Below are positions 54,881 through 63,902 of a stretch of 64,000 bases of DNA, one piece after another. The stretch spans positions 1 to 64,000 of the forward strand of contig MKWL01000005.1 in the NCBI GenBank assembly GCA_001899305.1, read 5' to 3'. The translations under genes were made by a program, and so were the position numbers. The first letter of the stretch is position 1. Each line of letters starts with the position of its first letter. The notes under the pieces are model-generated. The model was given only the letters and a program-made list of their open reading frames with translations, was not told where the DNA came from and did not search any database. This DNA comes from Thiobacillus sp. 0-1251. Lineage in GTDB: Bacteria > Pseudomonadota > Gammaproteobacteria > Burkholderiales > Thiobacillaceae.

Positions 54881-55909
54881 TTAATGCTCCCCCTTGTAGG
54901 CATCGAGGGCGGCCAGGCTGGCGTCGATGCCGGGCAGCTTGATGGCGATCTGCAGGCTGGAGAGGCGCTTGACCTCCTTGATGGCGTCGGCGACCCCGGC
55001 ATCGCGCGTATTGAAATAGCGCTCAAGCATGAGCAGCACCGCGCGCAGGTCCGCGCGGAATGCCGCCTGATCCTGCGACAACAGCGCCAATCGCGCCGAC
55101 AGCAGGCGCAGGCGCAGGTTCTCGCGCAGGAAGTAGGCCTGGTCGGGTGGGAGCAGCACCGCTTCGTTGCCTTCCACGCGGCGGATCTGCACCAGGTGCT
55201 TCAGTTCCGACCACAGTTCCTGGCCGAAGTTGGCCGCCCGCACGCTGCGCGGCACGGGCACCGCCTCGGAGGTTTGCGCGCTGGCCAGCGGCCAGTCCAT
55301 ATGATGTGCCACCAAGGCCTCGATGCGTGCGCTCATCCCCACCTCGTCAACCGAGGGCGCCGCCCGCAAATTGGCCAGATCCGAGGCAATGGCACGGCGC
55401 AGCGCCGTGAACTGCGGCTTGTTCAGACGCTGCAGACGGGTATCGGCGCCCTCCAGCGCGATGATCGCCGCCTTCACATTGCCTGCCAGCTGCAACTGCT
55501 GCGCAGCGGTCAGCAACACCTGTTCGATTTCGGCCAGCGTCCACTGGTCGCGGCCCTGCGCCAGATCCTTGTACAGGGACTCGAGCGCCAGTTGCTGTTG
55601 CTGCGAGGTCGCCATCTGGCTTTCGATATGCGAGACCTTTTCGCTGACCTGGCGCATCGCGTCGTCGGCGTTGCGCGCCAGCAGGCGGGATTCGCTCACG
55701 TCCTTGCCCGACTCGGCCAGACGGCGCCCCAGCTCGGTCTTCAGGTCGCGGATGCGTTCGCGGCTGTCGGACCACGACCACCCTGCCGCAGCCAGCGCCA
55801 GCACGGACACCAGCACGGCAACGAGCGGCAGCGCATGCATGCGCGGCTGCGGCGTTGCCGCAGGAGGGGCCACGGGCGGGGCGGAGGAGGTGTCGGGCGT
55901 GTCATTCAT
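54881..55909 (-). CDS. hemX: HemX-like protein of the hem operon
   Basis: 342 residues: a Pro/Ala-rich cytoplasmic start, one membrane helix (MHALPLVAVLVSVLALAAAGWSW), a coiled coil (about 50-115), and a helical domain (PRSVRAANFGQELWSELKHLVQIRRV). Often mis-labelled uroporphyrinogen-III C-methyltransferase but lacking that fold. The 8-base overlap with hemD supports coupled translation. Confidence 0.88.
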   Translation of the reverse strand: MNDTPDTSSAPPVAPPAATPQPRMHALPLVAVLVSVLALAAAGWSWSDSRERIRDLKTELGRRLAESGKDVSESRLLARNADDAMRQVSEKVSHIESQMATSQQQQLALESLYKDLAQGRDQWTLAEIEQVLLTAAQQLQLAGNVKAAIIALEGADTRLQRLNKPQFTALRRAIASDLANLRAAPSVDEVGMSARIEALVAHHMDWPLASAQTSEAVPVPRSVRAANFGQELWSELKHLVQIRRVEGNEAVLLPPDQAYFLRENLRLRLLSARLALLSQDQAAFRADLRAVLLMLERYFNTRDAGVADAIKEVKRLSSLQIAIKLPGIDASLAALDAYKGEH

Positions 55910-56684
55910 GTGTAGAGCCTGTCTTATTCCTGAACCAGTTAACCAGACCATCCAGCAGGCCTGCATCGCCGCCCGCAGTGGCGACGACGTGCGCAATGCC
56001 GAAGCGGCGGGCCGCATCGGCGATTTTCTCATGCGGGACGAAAAGCGGGGTGGCCGCCAGCAGGGGCGCACCCGGCTCGCCCAGCAACGTCGCCAGATTG
56101 TGCAACGTCTCCGCGCTGGCAACTGTCACCGCATCGATGCCGCCCGTCTGCCAGCGCGCCAGCAGGGGCGCAGGGTCGGCGTGGGGACAGGTGCGCCGGT
56201 AGCACTCCATGAAACACACCTCGGCGCCGCGTGCACGCAGGGTGTCGGCCATCAGCGCGCGGCCGCCGACCCCGCGCACGATCACCACCTGCCTGCCCGC
56301 GACCGCCTGCAATTGCGGTAACGCCAGCACGGCCTCGCTGTCCTGGCCGTCCGGCGTGACGACATCTTCGACGCCTTGTTCCGCCAACGCGCGCGCAGTG
56401 CCGGGACCGACCGCAAAAACCCGGAGCGCGTCGGGCAAACCACCGTGTGCGCGGATCGCCGCCATGCCGAATTGTGCAGCATTGGGGCTGATGAAAATTG
56501 CGATGTCAGCCCCGGCCAGAGTCGCGAGCGCCGCCGCCAGCCGATCCGCCGCAACTGGCTCGATACCCAGCGCGGGAAACACAAAAGCTTCTCCGCCGGC
56601 TGCCGCAACCTTCTGTGCCAATACAGTTGCCTGATGGGCTGGCCGGGTCACCAGCACGGTGCGGCCGGCCAAAGGCTGCGTCAT
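55902..56684 (-). CDS. hemD: uroporphyrinogen-III synthase
   Basis: 260 residues, two-domain HemD cyclising hydroxymethylbilane with inversion of ring D. Start [19 protein letters not shown]; further [38 protein letters not shown] and [13 protein letters not shown] fit this poorly conserved family. ATGA overlap with hemC. Confidence 0.92.
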   Translation of the reverse strand: MTQPLAGRTVLVTRPAHQATVLAQKVAAAGGEAFVFPALGIEPVAADRLAAALATLAGADIAIFISPNAAQFGMAAIRAHGGLPDALRVFAVGPGTARALAEQGVEDVVTPDGQDSEAVLALPQLQAVAGRQVVIVRGVGGRALMADTLRARGAEVCFMECYRRTCPHADPAPLLARWQTGGIDAVTVASAETLHNLATLLGEPGAPLLAATPLFVPHEKIADAARRFGIAHVVATAGGDAGLLDGLVNWFRNKTGSTHE

Positions 56685-57604
56685 GCGGCCGGCAAGGCGT
56701 CGAGAATGGCGCGCGCGCCCTGCGCCAGCAGCTTGTCGGCCAGCGCCTGGCCGACCGCTTCGGGATCGGCCGCATCGCCTTCGGCACGATCCTGGATGAA
56801 GCCGCTGCCGTCCGGATTTGCCACGAAGCCGTTCAGCACCAGTCGCCCCGCCTGCAGCACCGCATGTGCGCCCAATGGCACCTGGCAGCTGCCGCCGAGC
56901 ACGCGGCTGACCTGGCGCTCGGCGCGCACGCACGCGGCGGTTTCAGGATGGTTCAATGCGGTCAGCATGGCGGCCACCTCGTTGCTGCCGCTGCGGATCT
57001 CGATGCCGAGGGCGCCCTGGCCAGCGGCGGGAATGCTGTCTTCCACGGAAAGCAGGCTCTTGATGCGATCGCCCAGCCCGAGCCGCTTGAGGCCGGCGGC
57101 AGCCAGCAGGATCGCGTCGAACTGACCGTCGTCGAGTTTTTTCAGGCGTGTGCCGACGTTGCCACGCAGCGGCTTCACCGCCAGGTGCGGGTAGCGGGCA
57201 CGCAACTGGGCTTCGCGGCGCAAGCTGGAGGTGCCGACCACGCTGCCGGGCGGCAGCTCGGACAGGCGTTCATAGCGGTTCGACACGAAGGCGTCGCGCG
57301 GGTCCTCGCGCTCGCCGATCACGGCGAGCGCGAAGCCCGGCGGCAGTTCCATCGGCACGTCCTTCATCGAATGCACCGCCAGATCGGCCTCGCCGGCCTC
57401 CAGCGCAACTTCGAGCTCCTTGACGAACAAGCCCTTGCCGCCGATTTTGGACAGCGTGACGTCGAGGATCTGGTCGCCGCGCGTGGTCATGCCCAGGATA
57501 TTCACCGTGCAGCCGGGGTGCAGCGCGCGCAGGCGATCGCGAATATGCTCGGCCTGCCACATGGCAAGTGCACTTTCACGGGAAGCGATGGTCAGGGTAT
57601 GCAT
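56681..57604 (-). CDS. hemC: hydroxymethylbilane synthase (porphobilinogen deaminase)
   Basis: 307 residues, polymerises four porphobilinogens. Motifs: [62 protein letters not shown], and the dipyrromethane-cofactor cysteine in [12 protein letters not shown]. First gene of hemC-hemD-hemX-hemY; divergent from the thioredoxin-fold gene with about 54 nt between. Confidence 0.96.
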   Translation of the reverse strand: MHTLTIASRESALAMWQAEHIRDRLRALHPGCTVNILGMTTRGDQILDVTLSKIGGKGLFVKELEVALEAGEADLAVHSMKDVPMELPPGFALAVIGEREDPRDAFVSNRYERLSELPPGSVVGTSSLRREAQLRARYPHLAVKPLRGNVGTRLKKLDDGQFDAILLAAAGLKRLGLGDRIKSLLSVEDSIPAAGQGALGIEIRSGSNEVAAMLTALNHPETAACVRAERQVSRVLGGSCQVPLGAHAVLQAGRLVLNGFVANPDGSGFIQDRAEGDAADPEAVGQALADKLLAQGARAILDALPAA

Positions 57605-57658
57605 GGCGGTAGGAATAAACTGTTTGATTTGGCAAATGATGGCGCGATACTGGCGATT

Positions 57659-58177
57659 ATGACGTACCCGAAACCACCCGCAGGAATGGCGACAATCGCA
57701 CGACAGATCGCAGCCTGGGCCCTGATTTTAGCATGGGGCCTGGGGCTGTCCTGCACTGCCCGCGCGGCGGACAGCCTGGTCCACGCCAAGGATTTCCAGG
57801 CCGACGCGCGCACGGCCGCCAAACGGCAGGTGCCCGTCCTGGTCGTCTTCACCACGCCGCACTGCCCGTATTGCGAACGCGTCAAGCACGACTATCTGAT
57901 TCCCATGCACAAGGACCCGGCCTACCGCAAGCGCGTCATCATCCGCGAGGTCACCATCGGCACCACCGATCCCATGACCGACTTTGACGGCACGCCCACC
58001 ACCGAAGGCGCGTTTGCCGCCGCGCACAAGGTATTCATGGTGCCCACCGTCCAGGTCTTCGACACCCAGGGCAACGGGGTCGGTGATCCCATCGTCGGCC
58101 TGCTGATCCCCGACTACTACTTCGGCTATCTGGAAAACGCCATCGACGCCGGCGTGAGCAAAGTACGCGGCAAATAG
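57659..58177 (+). CDS. thioredoxin-fold periplasmic protein
   Basis: 172 residues. An N-terminal signal or anchor ([20 protein letters not shown]) is followed by a thioredoxin fold with [19 protein letters not shown] (CPYC redox pair) and the cis-proline segment [12 protein letters not shown]. It resembles SoxW/DsbC-like single-domain thiol proteins. Likely reduced by the DsbD encoded 8 kb away, but this is inference. ATG at 57686 is an alternative start. Confidence 0.85.
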   Translation: MTYPKPPAGMATIARQIAAWALILAWGLGLSCTARAADSLVHAKDFQADARTAAKRQVPVLVVFTTPHCPYCERVKHDYLIPMHKDPAYRKRVIIREVTIGTTDPMTDFDGTPTTEGAFAAAHKVFMVPTVQVFDTQGNGVGDPIVGLLIPDYYFGYLENAIDAGVSKVRGK

Positions 58178-58261
58178 CGGCGGCGCCGACTCGGCCCGCC
58201 GAGCGGTCTCCTCCTCCGCGCGCATCGATTCTCCAAGCAGGCAGGCTGCTAGAATCCCGCC

Positions 58262-58282
58262 ATGCAGGACGCGCAGACATGA
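58262..58282 (+). other. possible six-codon upstream ORF coupled to the response regulator
   Basis: ATG CAG GAC GCG CAG ACA TGA, whose TGA overlaps the ATG of the response regulator. TAGAAT (58250-58255) lies six bases before this ATG, so a transcript could be leaderless and initiate here. The regulator's own start has no ribosome binding site. Confidence 0.35.
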
Positions 58283-58920
58283 AAACCCTCCTGGCCGACG
58301 ATCATCCGCTGATGCGCGAGGGCGTGCGACAGGTGTTATCGCAACTGGAGCCGCCGGTCGAGATCATCGACGCCCACGATTACCCCAGCCTGTTCGCACA
58401 GACGGCGCTGCATACCGATCTCGACCTGGCGCTGGTGGACCTGAACATGCCCGGTTTCGTCGGCATGCAAGGGATCACGCAATATCGCAGCCGCTTCCCC
58501 GACATTCCCCTGGTGGTCCTGTCCGCCTCCGAATCACCGCACGACATCCGCAATGCGCTGGAAGCCGGCGCGCTCGGCTACATTCCCAAGGCCGCGTCTA
58601 CCGCGGTGATGCTGTCCGCGCTGCGGCAGGTACTGGCAGGCAACATTTTCGTGCCGGCCTGCCTGGGCGACGGGAACGGCGGACTGCATACGGTGGTGCC
58701 GGCCGATTTCGAGGCCCTGCAGCATAGCGGGCTGACCGCGCGCCAGCTCGAAGTGGCGCGCCTTCTGGCACAGGGCTGTGCCAACAAGGCCATCGCCGGC
58801 ATGCTGGCGATGTCGGAAAGCACGGTGAAAGTCCACATCGCGGCAATTTTTCGCGCCCTCGACGTGACCAATCGAACCGAGGCCGTGCTCGCCATCCAGC
58901 GCTTGACCCATAATTCGTGA
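58279..58920 (+). CDS. LuxR/NarL-family response regulator
   Basis: 213 residues: receiver (acidic pair in LLADDHPLM, phospho-Asp-54 in LVDLNMPG, Lys in GYIPKAAS) and a C-terminal LuxR helix-turn-helix (LTARQLEVARLLAQGCANKAIAGMLAMSESTVKVHIAAIFRAL). It overlaps the following hybrid kinase gene by four bases, so the two form a pair. Target genes unknown. Confidence 0.92.
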   Translation: MKTLLADDHPLMREGVRQVLSQLEPPVEIIDAHDYPSLFAQTALHTDLDLALVDLNMPGFVGMQGITQYRSRFPDIPLVVLSASESPHDIRNALEAGALGYIPKAASTAVMLSALRQVLAGNIFVPACLGDGNGGLHTVVPADFEALQHSGLTARQLEVARLLAQGCANKAIAGMLAMSESTVKVHIAAIFRALDVTNRTEAVLAIQRLTHNS

Positions 58921-60833
58921 CCGCTCCGCGCGCCTGGCTCCGCCGCCTGTCGCCTTCCAGCATCCGCAGCCGGATGCTGATGATCGCCCTGCTGCCTGCG
59001 CTGCTCGCCGAATTCGGCATGGTGGCCTACTTCACCTCGCAGGCACTGGCCACGGCCGAAAAGGCTCTCCACGCACGGGCCACGAGTTCGGCCCGACACC
59101 TCGCTGATGCCTTGCCCTACGCACTGGTCAGCGGTGACACGGTCCTGGCCCGCCACCTGCTCGAGACCGAAGCCCGCAACAACCAGCTGGCGTTTGCCCG
59201 CATCACCGACCTCCATGGCCATACACTGGCCAGCGCCGGCGACGTCCTGGATGCCAACCAGCTCGCCGACCGCTATCGACAGCGCGCCCGCATTCTCCTG
59301 CCCGACACCGTGGTCCAGGATAACGCCCTGTTTCCGGCCGACCCGACCACTGCCAGCGACCTGCTGGGCGAAGTGGAAGTCGGCGTCCAACTCGACCAGA
59401 TCGCCACGTTCAAGCGCGACACCCTGATCCATGCCGTCCTCCTGATGCTGCTGGCCCTGGCGCTGACCGGCGCACTGGCCTGGCGGCTGTCCAACCGGCT
59501 GGCCGGCCAGCTGCAGCATGTCGGCCGCGTGGTAGGCCTGCTCGCCTGCGACGATCTCTCGGTGCGCACCCACTTGCCGCCCGAAGGCGAGGTTGGCGCC
59601 CTGGCCGCCGGCGTGAACGACATGGCGGAGGCCTTGCAGACGCACCGTGGCGAACTGGAGCAGCGCATCCGCGAAGCCACCGCCGACCTCGCCGCCAAAA
59701 AAGACATGGCCGAACGCGCCAACCAGGCCAAGTCACGCTTCTTCGCCGCAGCCAGCCACGACCTGCGGCAACCGCTGCATGCCCTGTCGCTGTTTGTCGC
59801 TGCGCTGAAGGCACGCAACCAGCAGCCCGAGGCGCAAACCCTGATCGACAACATCGAAGCCTCCACCGCAGCAATGGAACTGTTGTTCAACGCGCTGCTC
59901 GACATTTCGCGGCTCGACGCCGGCACCATCGAAACACACCCGGTGCATTTTCCGCTGCAGAAGATGTTCGTCGAACTCGAACAGCAATTCGGTGCACTGG
60001 CGGCGGAAAAGCAGCTGCGCCTGCGTTTCCGCCCGTGCGACGTCACCCTGTACAGCGACCCGCTGCTGATCGAGCGCATTCTCGTCAACCTGATCGCCAA
60101 CGCCATCCGCTACACCGACGACGGCGGCATTCTGGTGGCCTGCCGGCAGCGCGGCGAGCTGGTGCGCATCAGCGTGATCGACACCGGACGCGGCATCCCG
60201 TTCGACCAGCAGGAGAGTGTATTCCAGGAATTCGTCCAGCTGCACAACCCGGCACGCGACCGCAGCAAGGGCCTCGGACTCGGACTCGCCATCGTGTCCC
60301 GCCTCGGCCGGCTGCTGGGACACCGGGTGGACCTGCTCTCCCACCCGGGGCACGGCTCGATATTCAGCATCGACGTGCCCAGCGGCGAAACGCGCCTGAT
60401 TCAGCCGCCCACCACCGCGCATTCGCCCGGTTCCATCCCCGCCGATGCGCTGGTGCTGCTGGTGGACGACGAAAGCGCCATCCTGCGCGGCATGGCCGAA
60501 CTGTTCGACAACTGGCAGATCGACCTGGTCACTGCCCACAGCGCCGACGAGGCCGAACACTGGCTCACCAGCCTCGACCGTGTGCCCGACGTCATCGTGT
60601 CGGATTACCGCCTGCCTGACGACATCGACGGCATCGAGGTCGTCGCCCGCCTGCGGCAGAAATTCGGCCACGACATTCCGGCCATCCTGGTCACTGGCGA
60701 CACCGCGCCCGACACCATCCTGCGCATCAGCCGCGCCGGCTTTCCCCTGCTGCACAAGCCGCTGCGCCCCGCCAAACTGCGCGCCCTGCTGACCCACCTG
60801 ATCCAGCAGGCACGCGCCGCCGCCATGGGATAA
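58917..60833 (+). CDS. hybrid sensor histidine kinase with C-terminal receiver
   Basis: 638 residues, GTG start. Two membrane helices (LMIALLPALLAEFGMVAYF; AVLLMLLALALTGALAW) flank a periplasmic sensor of about 125 residues; then HAMP, a HisKA domain (FFAAASHDLRQPLHAL, His about 281), HATPase (NLIANAIRYTDDGG, DTGRGIPFDQ, GLGLGLAIVSRLGRLLG) and a receiver (VDDESAILRGM, DVIVSDYRLPDDIDG, LHKPLRPAKL). Such kinases can signal both to their own receiver and to the adjacent LuxR-type regulator. Signal unknown. Confidence 0.93.
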   Translation: MTAPRAWLRRLSPSSIRSRMLMIALLPALLAEFGMVAYFTSQALATAEKALHARATSSARHLADALPYALVSGDTVLARHLLETEARNNQLAFARITDLHGHTLASAGDVLDANQLADRYRQRARILLPDTVVQDNALFPADPTTASDLLGEVEVGVQLDQIATFKRDTLIHAVLLMLLALALTGALAWRLSNRLAGQLQHVGRVVGLLACDDLSVRTHLPPEGEVGALAAGVNDMAEALQTHRGELEQRIREATADLAAKKDMAERANQAKSRFFAAASHDLRQPLHALSLFVAALKARNQQPEAQTLIDNIEASTAAMELLFNALLDISRLDAGTIETHPVHFPLQKMFVELEQQFGALAAEKQLRLRFRPCDVTLYSDPLLIERILVNLIANAIRYTDDGGILVACRQRGELVRISVIDTGRGIPFDQQESVFQEFVQLHNPARDRSKGLGLGLAIVSRLGRLLGHRVDLLSHPGHGSIFSIDVPSGETRLIQPPTTAHSPGSIPADALVLLVDDESAILRGMAELFDNWQIDLVTAHSADEAEHWLTSLDRVPDVIVSDYRLPDDIDGIEVVARLRQKFGHDIPAILVTGDTAPDTILRISRAGFPLLHKPLRPAKLRALLTHLIQQARAAAMG

Positions 60834-60843
60834 TCATGTCCGA

Positions 60844-60932
60844 GTGAGGCGTGAGGGGTAAGGAGCCGGAACCGCGGCCACCCCCTTGCCTCCCCCACCT
60901 AACCCCTAACCCCTAACACCTAACACCTCACC
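60844..60932. repeat. GTGAGGCG-type inverted repeat element, copy 2, with TTAGGGG heptamers
   Basis: GTGAGGCGTGAGGGGTAAGG at 60844-60863 faces CCTAACCCCTAACCCCTAAC and further heptamers ending CACCTCACC (60898-60932). It fills the gap before mpl and ends six bases before its ATG, the same placement as the copy ahead of hslU. Confidence 0.7.
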
Positions 60933-60938
60933 AAGAAA

Positions 60939-62354
60939 ATGCATATCCACATCCTCGGCATCTGCGGCACCTTCATGGGCGGCATCGCCGCCATCGCCCG
61001 CGCAGCTGGTCACACCGTCACCGGCTGCGACGCCAACGTCTACCCGCCGATGTCCGACCAGCTGCGCGCGCTCGGCATCGACCTCATCGAAGGCTTTGAC
61101 GCCAGCCAGGCCGACATCAAGGCCGACATCTTCGTCGTCGGCAACGTCGTCACCCGCGGCAACCCGCTGATGGAAACTCTCCTCGAACGCGGCCTGCCCT
61201 ACACCTCCGGCCCGCAGTGGCTGGCCGACACCGTGCTGCGCGACAAATGGGTGCTCGCCGTCGCCGGCACCCACGGCAAGACCACCACCTCCGCCATGCT
61301 GGCCTGGATCCTCGACGACGCGCGCATGCGTCCCGGCTTCCTGATCGGTGGCGTTCCGCAGAATTTCGAGGTCTCCGCGCGGCTGACCGACACGCCCTTC
61401 TTCGTCATCGAAGCCGACGAATACGACACCGCCTTCTTCGACAAGCGCTCCAAGTTCGTCCACTACCGGCCGCGCACCGTCATCCTCAACAACCTCGAAT
61501 ACGACCACGCCGACATCTTCCCCGACCTCGCCGCCATCGAGACCCAGTTCCACCACCTCGTACGCACCGTCCCGGGCAACGGCCTCATCGTCGCCAACGG
61601 CGCCGACACCAACCTCGAGCGCGTGCTCACACGCGGCTGCTGGACTCCGGTCGAGCGCTTCGGCGCCACGTCAACCAACGGCTCAGACGGCTGGACCGCA
61701 GGCGAAGCCGACGCCCAGGGCAGCTTCGATGTCTTCTTCAACGGCACGCTGCAAGGCCGCGTGAAGTGGGAACTGATCGGCGAGCACAACCGCATGAACG
61801 CACTCGCGGCGATTGCCGCCGCGCGCCACGCCGGCGTGCCCGCCGCCACTGCGATCGATGCCCTGTCCCGTTTCGAGAACGTCAAGCGCCGCATGGAAAT
61901 CCGCGGCGCCGTCCACGGCATCACCGTCTACGACGACTTCGCCCACCATCCCACCGCCATCGCCACCACCGTCGAAGGCCTGCGGGCCAAGATCGGCAAG
62001 AGCCGCATCCTCGCCGTGCTGGAGCCGCGTTCCAACACCATGAAGCTCGGCGTCATGAAAGCCCAGCTGCCCGGCAGCCTCACCGAGGCCGACCAGGTCT
62101 ACTGCTACGGCGCCAACCTCGGCTGGGACCCCGCCGAGGCTTTGGCCCCACTGGGCGACAAGGCATGCGTGTTCGACAACCTCGACAAGCTGGTTGCGCA
62201 ACTGGTGGCCGACGCGCGGCCGGGGGATCACGTGCTGATGATGAGCAACGGGGGATTCGGGGGGATACACGCGAAGCTGCTGGATGCGCTGCATCATCAC
62301 TATCATGAGGAGATTGTGCTGACGCCGATGCATCGGTATGGGGGGTATGCGTAA
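60939..62354 (+). CDS. mpl: UDP-N-acetylmuramate:L-alanyl-gamma-D-glutamyl-meso-DAP ligase
   Basis: 471 residues, murein-recycling ligase of the Mur family. It begins HIHILGICGTFMGGIAAIARAAGHTVTGCD, has the ATP loop AVAGTHGKTTTSAMLAW, EADEYDTAFFDKRSKFVHYRP (the Mpl hallmark distinguishing it from MurC), LNNLEYDHADIF, and YDDFAHHPTAI. Reattaches recycled tripeptide to UDP-MurNAc. No ribosome binding site is visible; the repeat abuts the start. Confidence 0.96.
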   Translation: MHIHILGICGTFMGGIAAIARAAGHTVTGCDANVYPPMSDQLRALGIDLIEGFDASQADIKADIFVVGNVVTRGNPLMETLLERGLPYTSGPQWLADTVLRDKWVLAVAGTHGKTTTSAMLAWILDDARMRPGFLIGGVPQNFEVSARLTDTPFFVIEADEYDTAFFDKRSKFVHYRPRTVILNNLEYDHADIFPDLAAIETQFHHLVRTVPGNGLIVANGADTNLERVLTRGCWTPVERFGATSTNGSDGWTAGEADAQGSFDVFFNGTLQGRVKWELIGEHNRMNALAAIAAARHAGVPAATAIDALSRFENVKRRMEIRGAVHGITVYDDFAHHPTAIATTVEGLRAKIGKSRILAVLEPRSNTMKLGVMKAQLPGSLTEADQVYCYGANLGWDPAEALAPLGDKACVFDNLDKLVAQLVADARPGDHVLMMSNGGFGGIHAKLLDALHHHYHEEIVLTPMHRYGGYA

Positions 62355-62386
62355 ACTGGGAGGTAGTTACAAGGCGTTGCCCTCAC

Positions 62387-62724
62387 CACCGTTCGCCCTG
62401 AGCTTGTCGAAGGGCTGGTCGTTGTGGTGAAGGGGTTCGCAGGACGACTGACCGTTGGCCGGGGGTAGCCCGGCAGCTAGTCACTTTTCTTGTCTCGCCA
62501 AGAAAAGTAACCAAAAGAAGGCGACCCCGACATCCCCGAAACCCCGAAGATCAAGCGCGTCGGGTGGGCGGCAAAGAACTCGCCCCGCCTTTGATGTTTT
62601 TAATTTGTTTTTTGTGGGCGGGGCTCAAACACCTTTGCCGCTGATCCACCCGACGCACTCGATCTTCGGCGGGGCTGTAAGGGGAGGAAAGTCAGAACCA
62701 GGGTGGTGATGACTGGGCGGGTTG
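62387..62724 (+). repeat. left arm of the cassette inverted repeat
   Basis: Contains, in order, CGTTCGCCCTGAGCTTGTCG, a diverged spacer, GCCGGGGGTAGCCCGGC, ACTTTTCTTG-6 nt-CAAGAAAAGT, and a long internal hairpin (about 62543-62675) whose arms carry GCGTCGGGTGG and GCGGCAAAG blocks in opposite orientation. From 62450 to 62724 it is almost identical to the complement of the right arm, except in the T-rich loop near 62590-62615. No gene is present between mpl and the cassette core other than this. Confidence 0.9.
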
Positions 62725-62767
62725 CGCTACGTTCAGACCCAATATATCCAGTTAGTGGTGCAATCCA

Positions 62768-63457
62768 ATGACACAATCCAAAACCGCTGATGAGTCGAAA
62801 CAAGAGTACGTTCAACTCATGGGAGAGTCACTAGGAAAGGTCTTCCACGCTTTATGGCAAGAGGTAGCTTGGCTTTATACAAAATGGGGTGAATACGTAG
62901 CGCTGTACGGCACCAAGCCGGGCCGAATTGAACTAATGAATAGTTCTGCCCCACGATTTTTCAGGATCGTTCAAGATTCTCTGTGGGAAGAAACCTTGAT
63001 GCATATTGCAAGGCTTACCGATCCACCAAAAACAGCAGGAAAAGAAAATCTATCCATCCAAAGAATTCTCGTTGAGGAGCCTGATGAATCTCTAAAAAAG
63101 GCGCTAGAAGAAAAAATAGAAATAGCAAAAAACAAATCTGAGTTCTGCCGAGATTGGCGTAACCGGCGCATTGCTCACCTAGATTTACAGTTAGCAATAG
63201 AGGATGGAATAAATCCGTTGCTGCCAGCAAGCAGAGAAGCGGTTAAAGAAGCTTTGGGCGCAATAGTTGATGTATTGAACATCGTGACATTGCACTACAA
63301 AGACTCAACCACAATATTCGATGTTCCCAATGGCTATGGGGGAGGCGAATCATTACTTTACGTCATCGATGATGGGCTCAAGATGGATAAAGAAAGGGAA
63401 GCGCGAATCCAAAGTGGAAACTTCAAGGATTCTGACTTTGAGCCACGAGACATCTAA
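62768..63457 (+). CDS. HEPN-domain protein, AbiU2-like (putative RNase / abortive infection)
   Basis: 229 residues, soluble and helical. Three features suggest the AbiU2-type HEPN family: an N-terminal helix with LWQEVAWLYTKWGEYVALYG, the segment FFRIVQDSLWEETLMHIARLTDPPK followed by NLSI, and the motif RNRRIAH (Arg-131, His-137) matching the RNxxxxH active site of HEPN ribonucleases. Base composition is clearly lower in GC than the neighbours (two 60-base lines counted by hand gave 29 and 22 G+C). No ribosome binding site is strong; TATATC lies upstream (62743-62748). No antitoxin or nucleotidyltransferase partner is adjacent. Family assignment is by eye. Confidence 0.65.
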   Translation: MTQSKTADESKQEYVQLMGESLGKVFHALWQEVAWLYTKWGEYVALYGTKPGRIELMNSSAPRFFRIVQDSLWEETLMHIARLTDPPKTAGKENLSIQRILVEEPDESLKKALEEKIEIAKNKSEFCRDWRNRRIAHLDLQLAIEDGINPLLPASREAVKEALGAIVDVLNIVTLHYKDSTTIFDVPNGYGGGESLLYVIDDGLKMDKEREARIQSGNFKDSDFEPRDI

Positions 63458-63502
63458 GTAAGTACCAAACACAAATCACTACCGCGTCGCAACACAAGCA
63501 CC

Positions 63503-63840
63503 CAACCCGCCCAGTCATCACCACCCTGGTTCTGACTTTCCTCCCCTTACAGCCCCGCCGAAGATCGAGTGCGTCGGGTGGATCAGCGGCAAAGGTGTTT
63601 GAGCCCCGCTCACAAGAATCAATTCAACCTAGCAAAAGCGGGGCGAGTTCTTTGCCGCCCACCCGGCGCGCTTGATCTTCGGGAATTCGGGGCTGTCGGG
63701 GTCGCCTTCTTTTGGTTACTTTTCTTGGCGAGACAAGAAAAGTAACTAGCTGCCGGGCTACCCCCGGCCAACGGTCCTCGGCATCGCGAATACCTCAACT
63801 ACAACGAACAGGCCCTTCGACAGGCTCAGGGCGAACGGTG
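63503..63840 (-). repeat. right arm of the cassette inverted repeat
   Basis: Reverse complement of the left arm, 63503-63776 being the well-matched part (274 bp). It carries the same internal hairpin, the ACTTTTCTTG stem and the GCCGGGGGTAGCCCGGC stem. The outer part (63811-63840) matches the left outer motif with one change (CCTGTCGAAG for CTTGTCGAAG). The gap 63841-63902 shows nothing else. Confidence 0.9.
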
Positions 63841-63902
63841 CGGGGGGCAGCGCACTATGCATTCAGCGCTGTGGCAAGCGCAGGCTGGATTCTTCCACAG
63901 CA

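Larger units (their letters stand above)
62387..63840. mobile_element. hairpin-flanked cassette carrying a HEPN-type gene
   Basis: Two inverted arms (62387-62724 and 63503-63840) bracket a 778-bp core with one gene. No transposase or recombinase is present. The core is visibly AT-richer than the surrounding genes. Weak similarity between the arms extends about 11 bp further out on each side, so the precise ends are fuzzy and no target-site duplication was found. Confidence 0.75.

Noticed and set aside
60898-60932. CCCCTAA heptamers as a CRISPR-like or telomeric array
   Set aside because: Units are only 7 bp, few and imperfect, with no spacers; they belong to the intergenic inverted repeat.
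62456-62709. Open frame in the left arm of the cassette as a gene
   Set aside because: It lies wholly in the palindromic repeat and is low in protein-like features; the same holds for the frame in the right arm (63712-63906).
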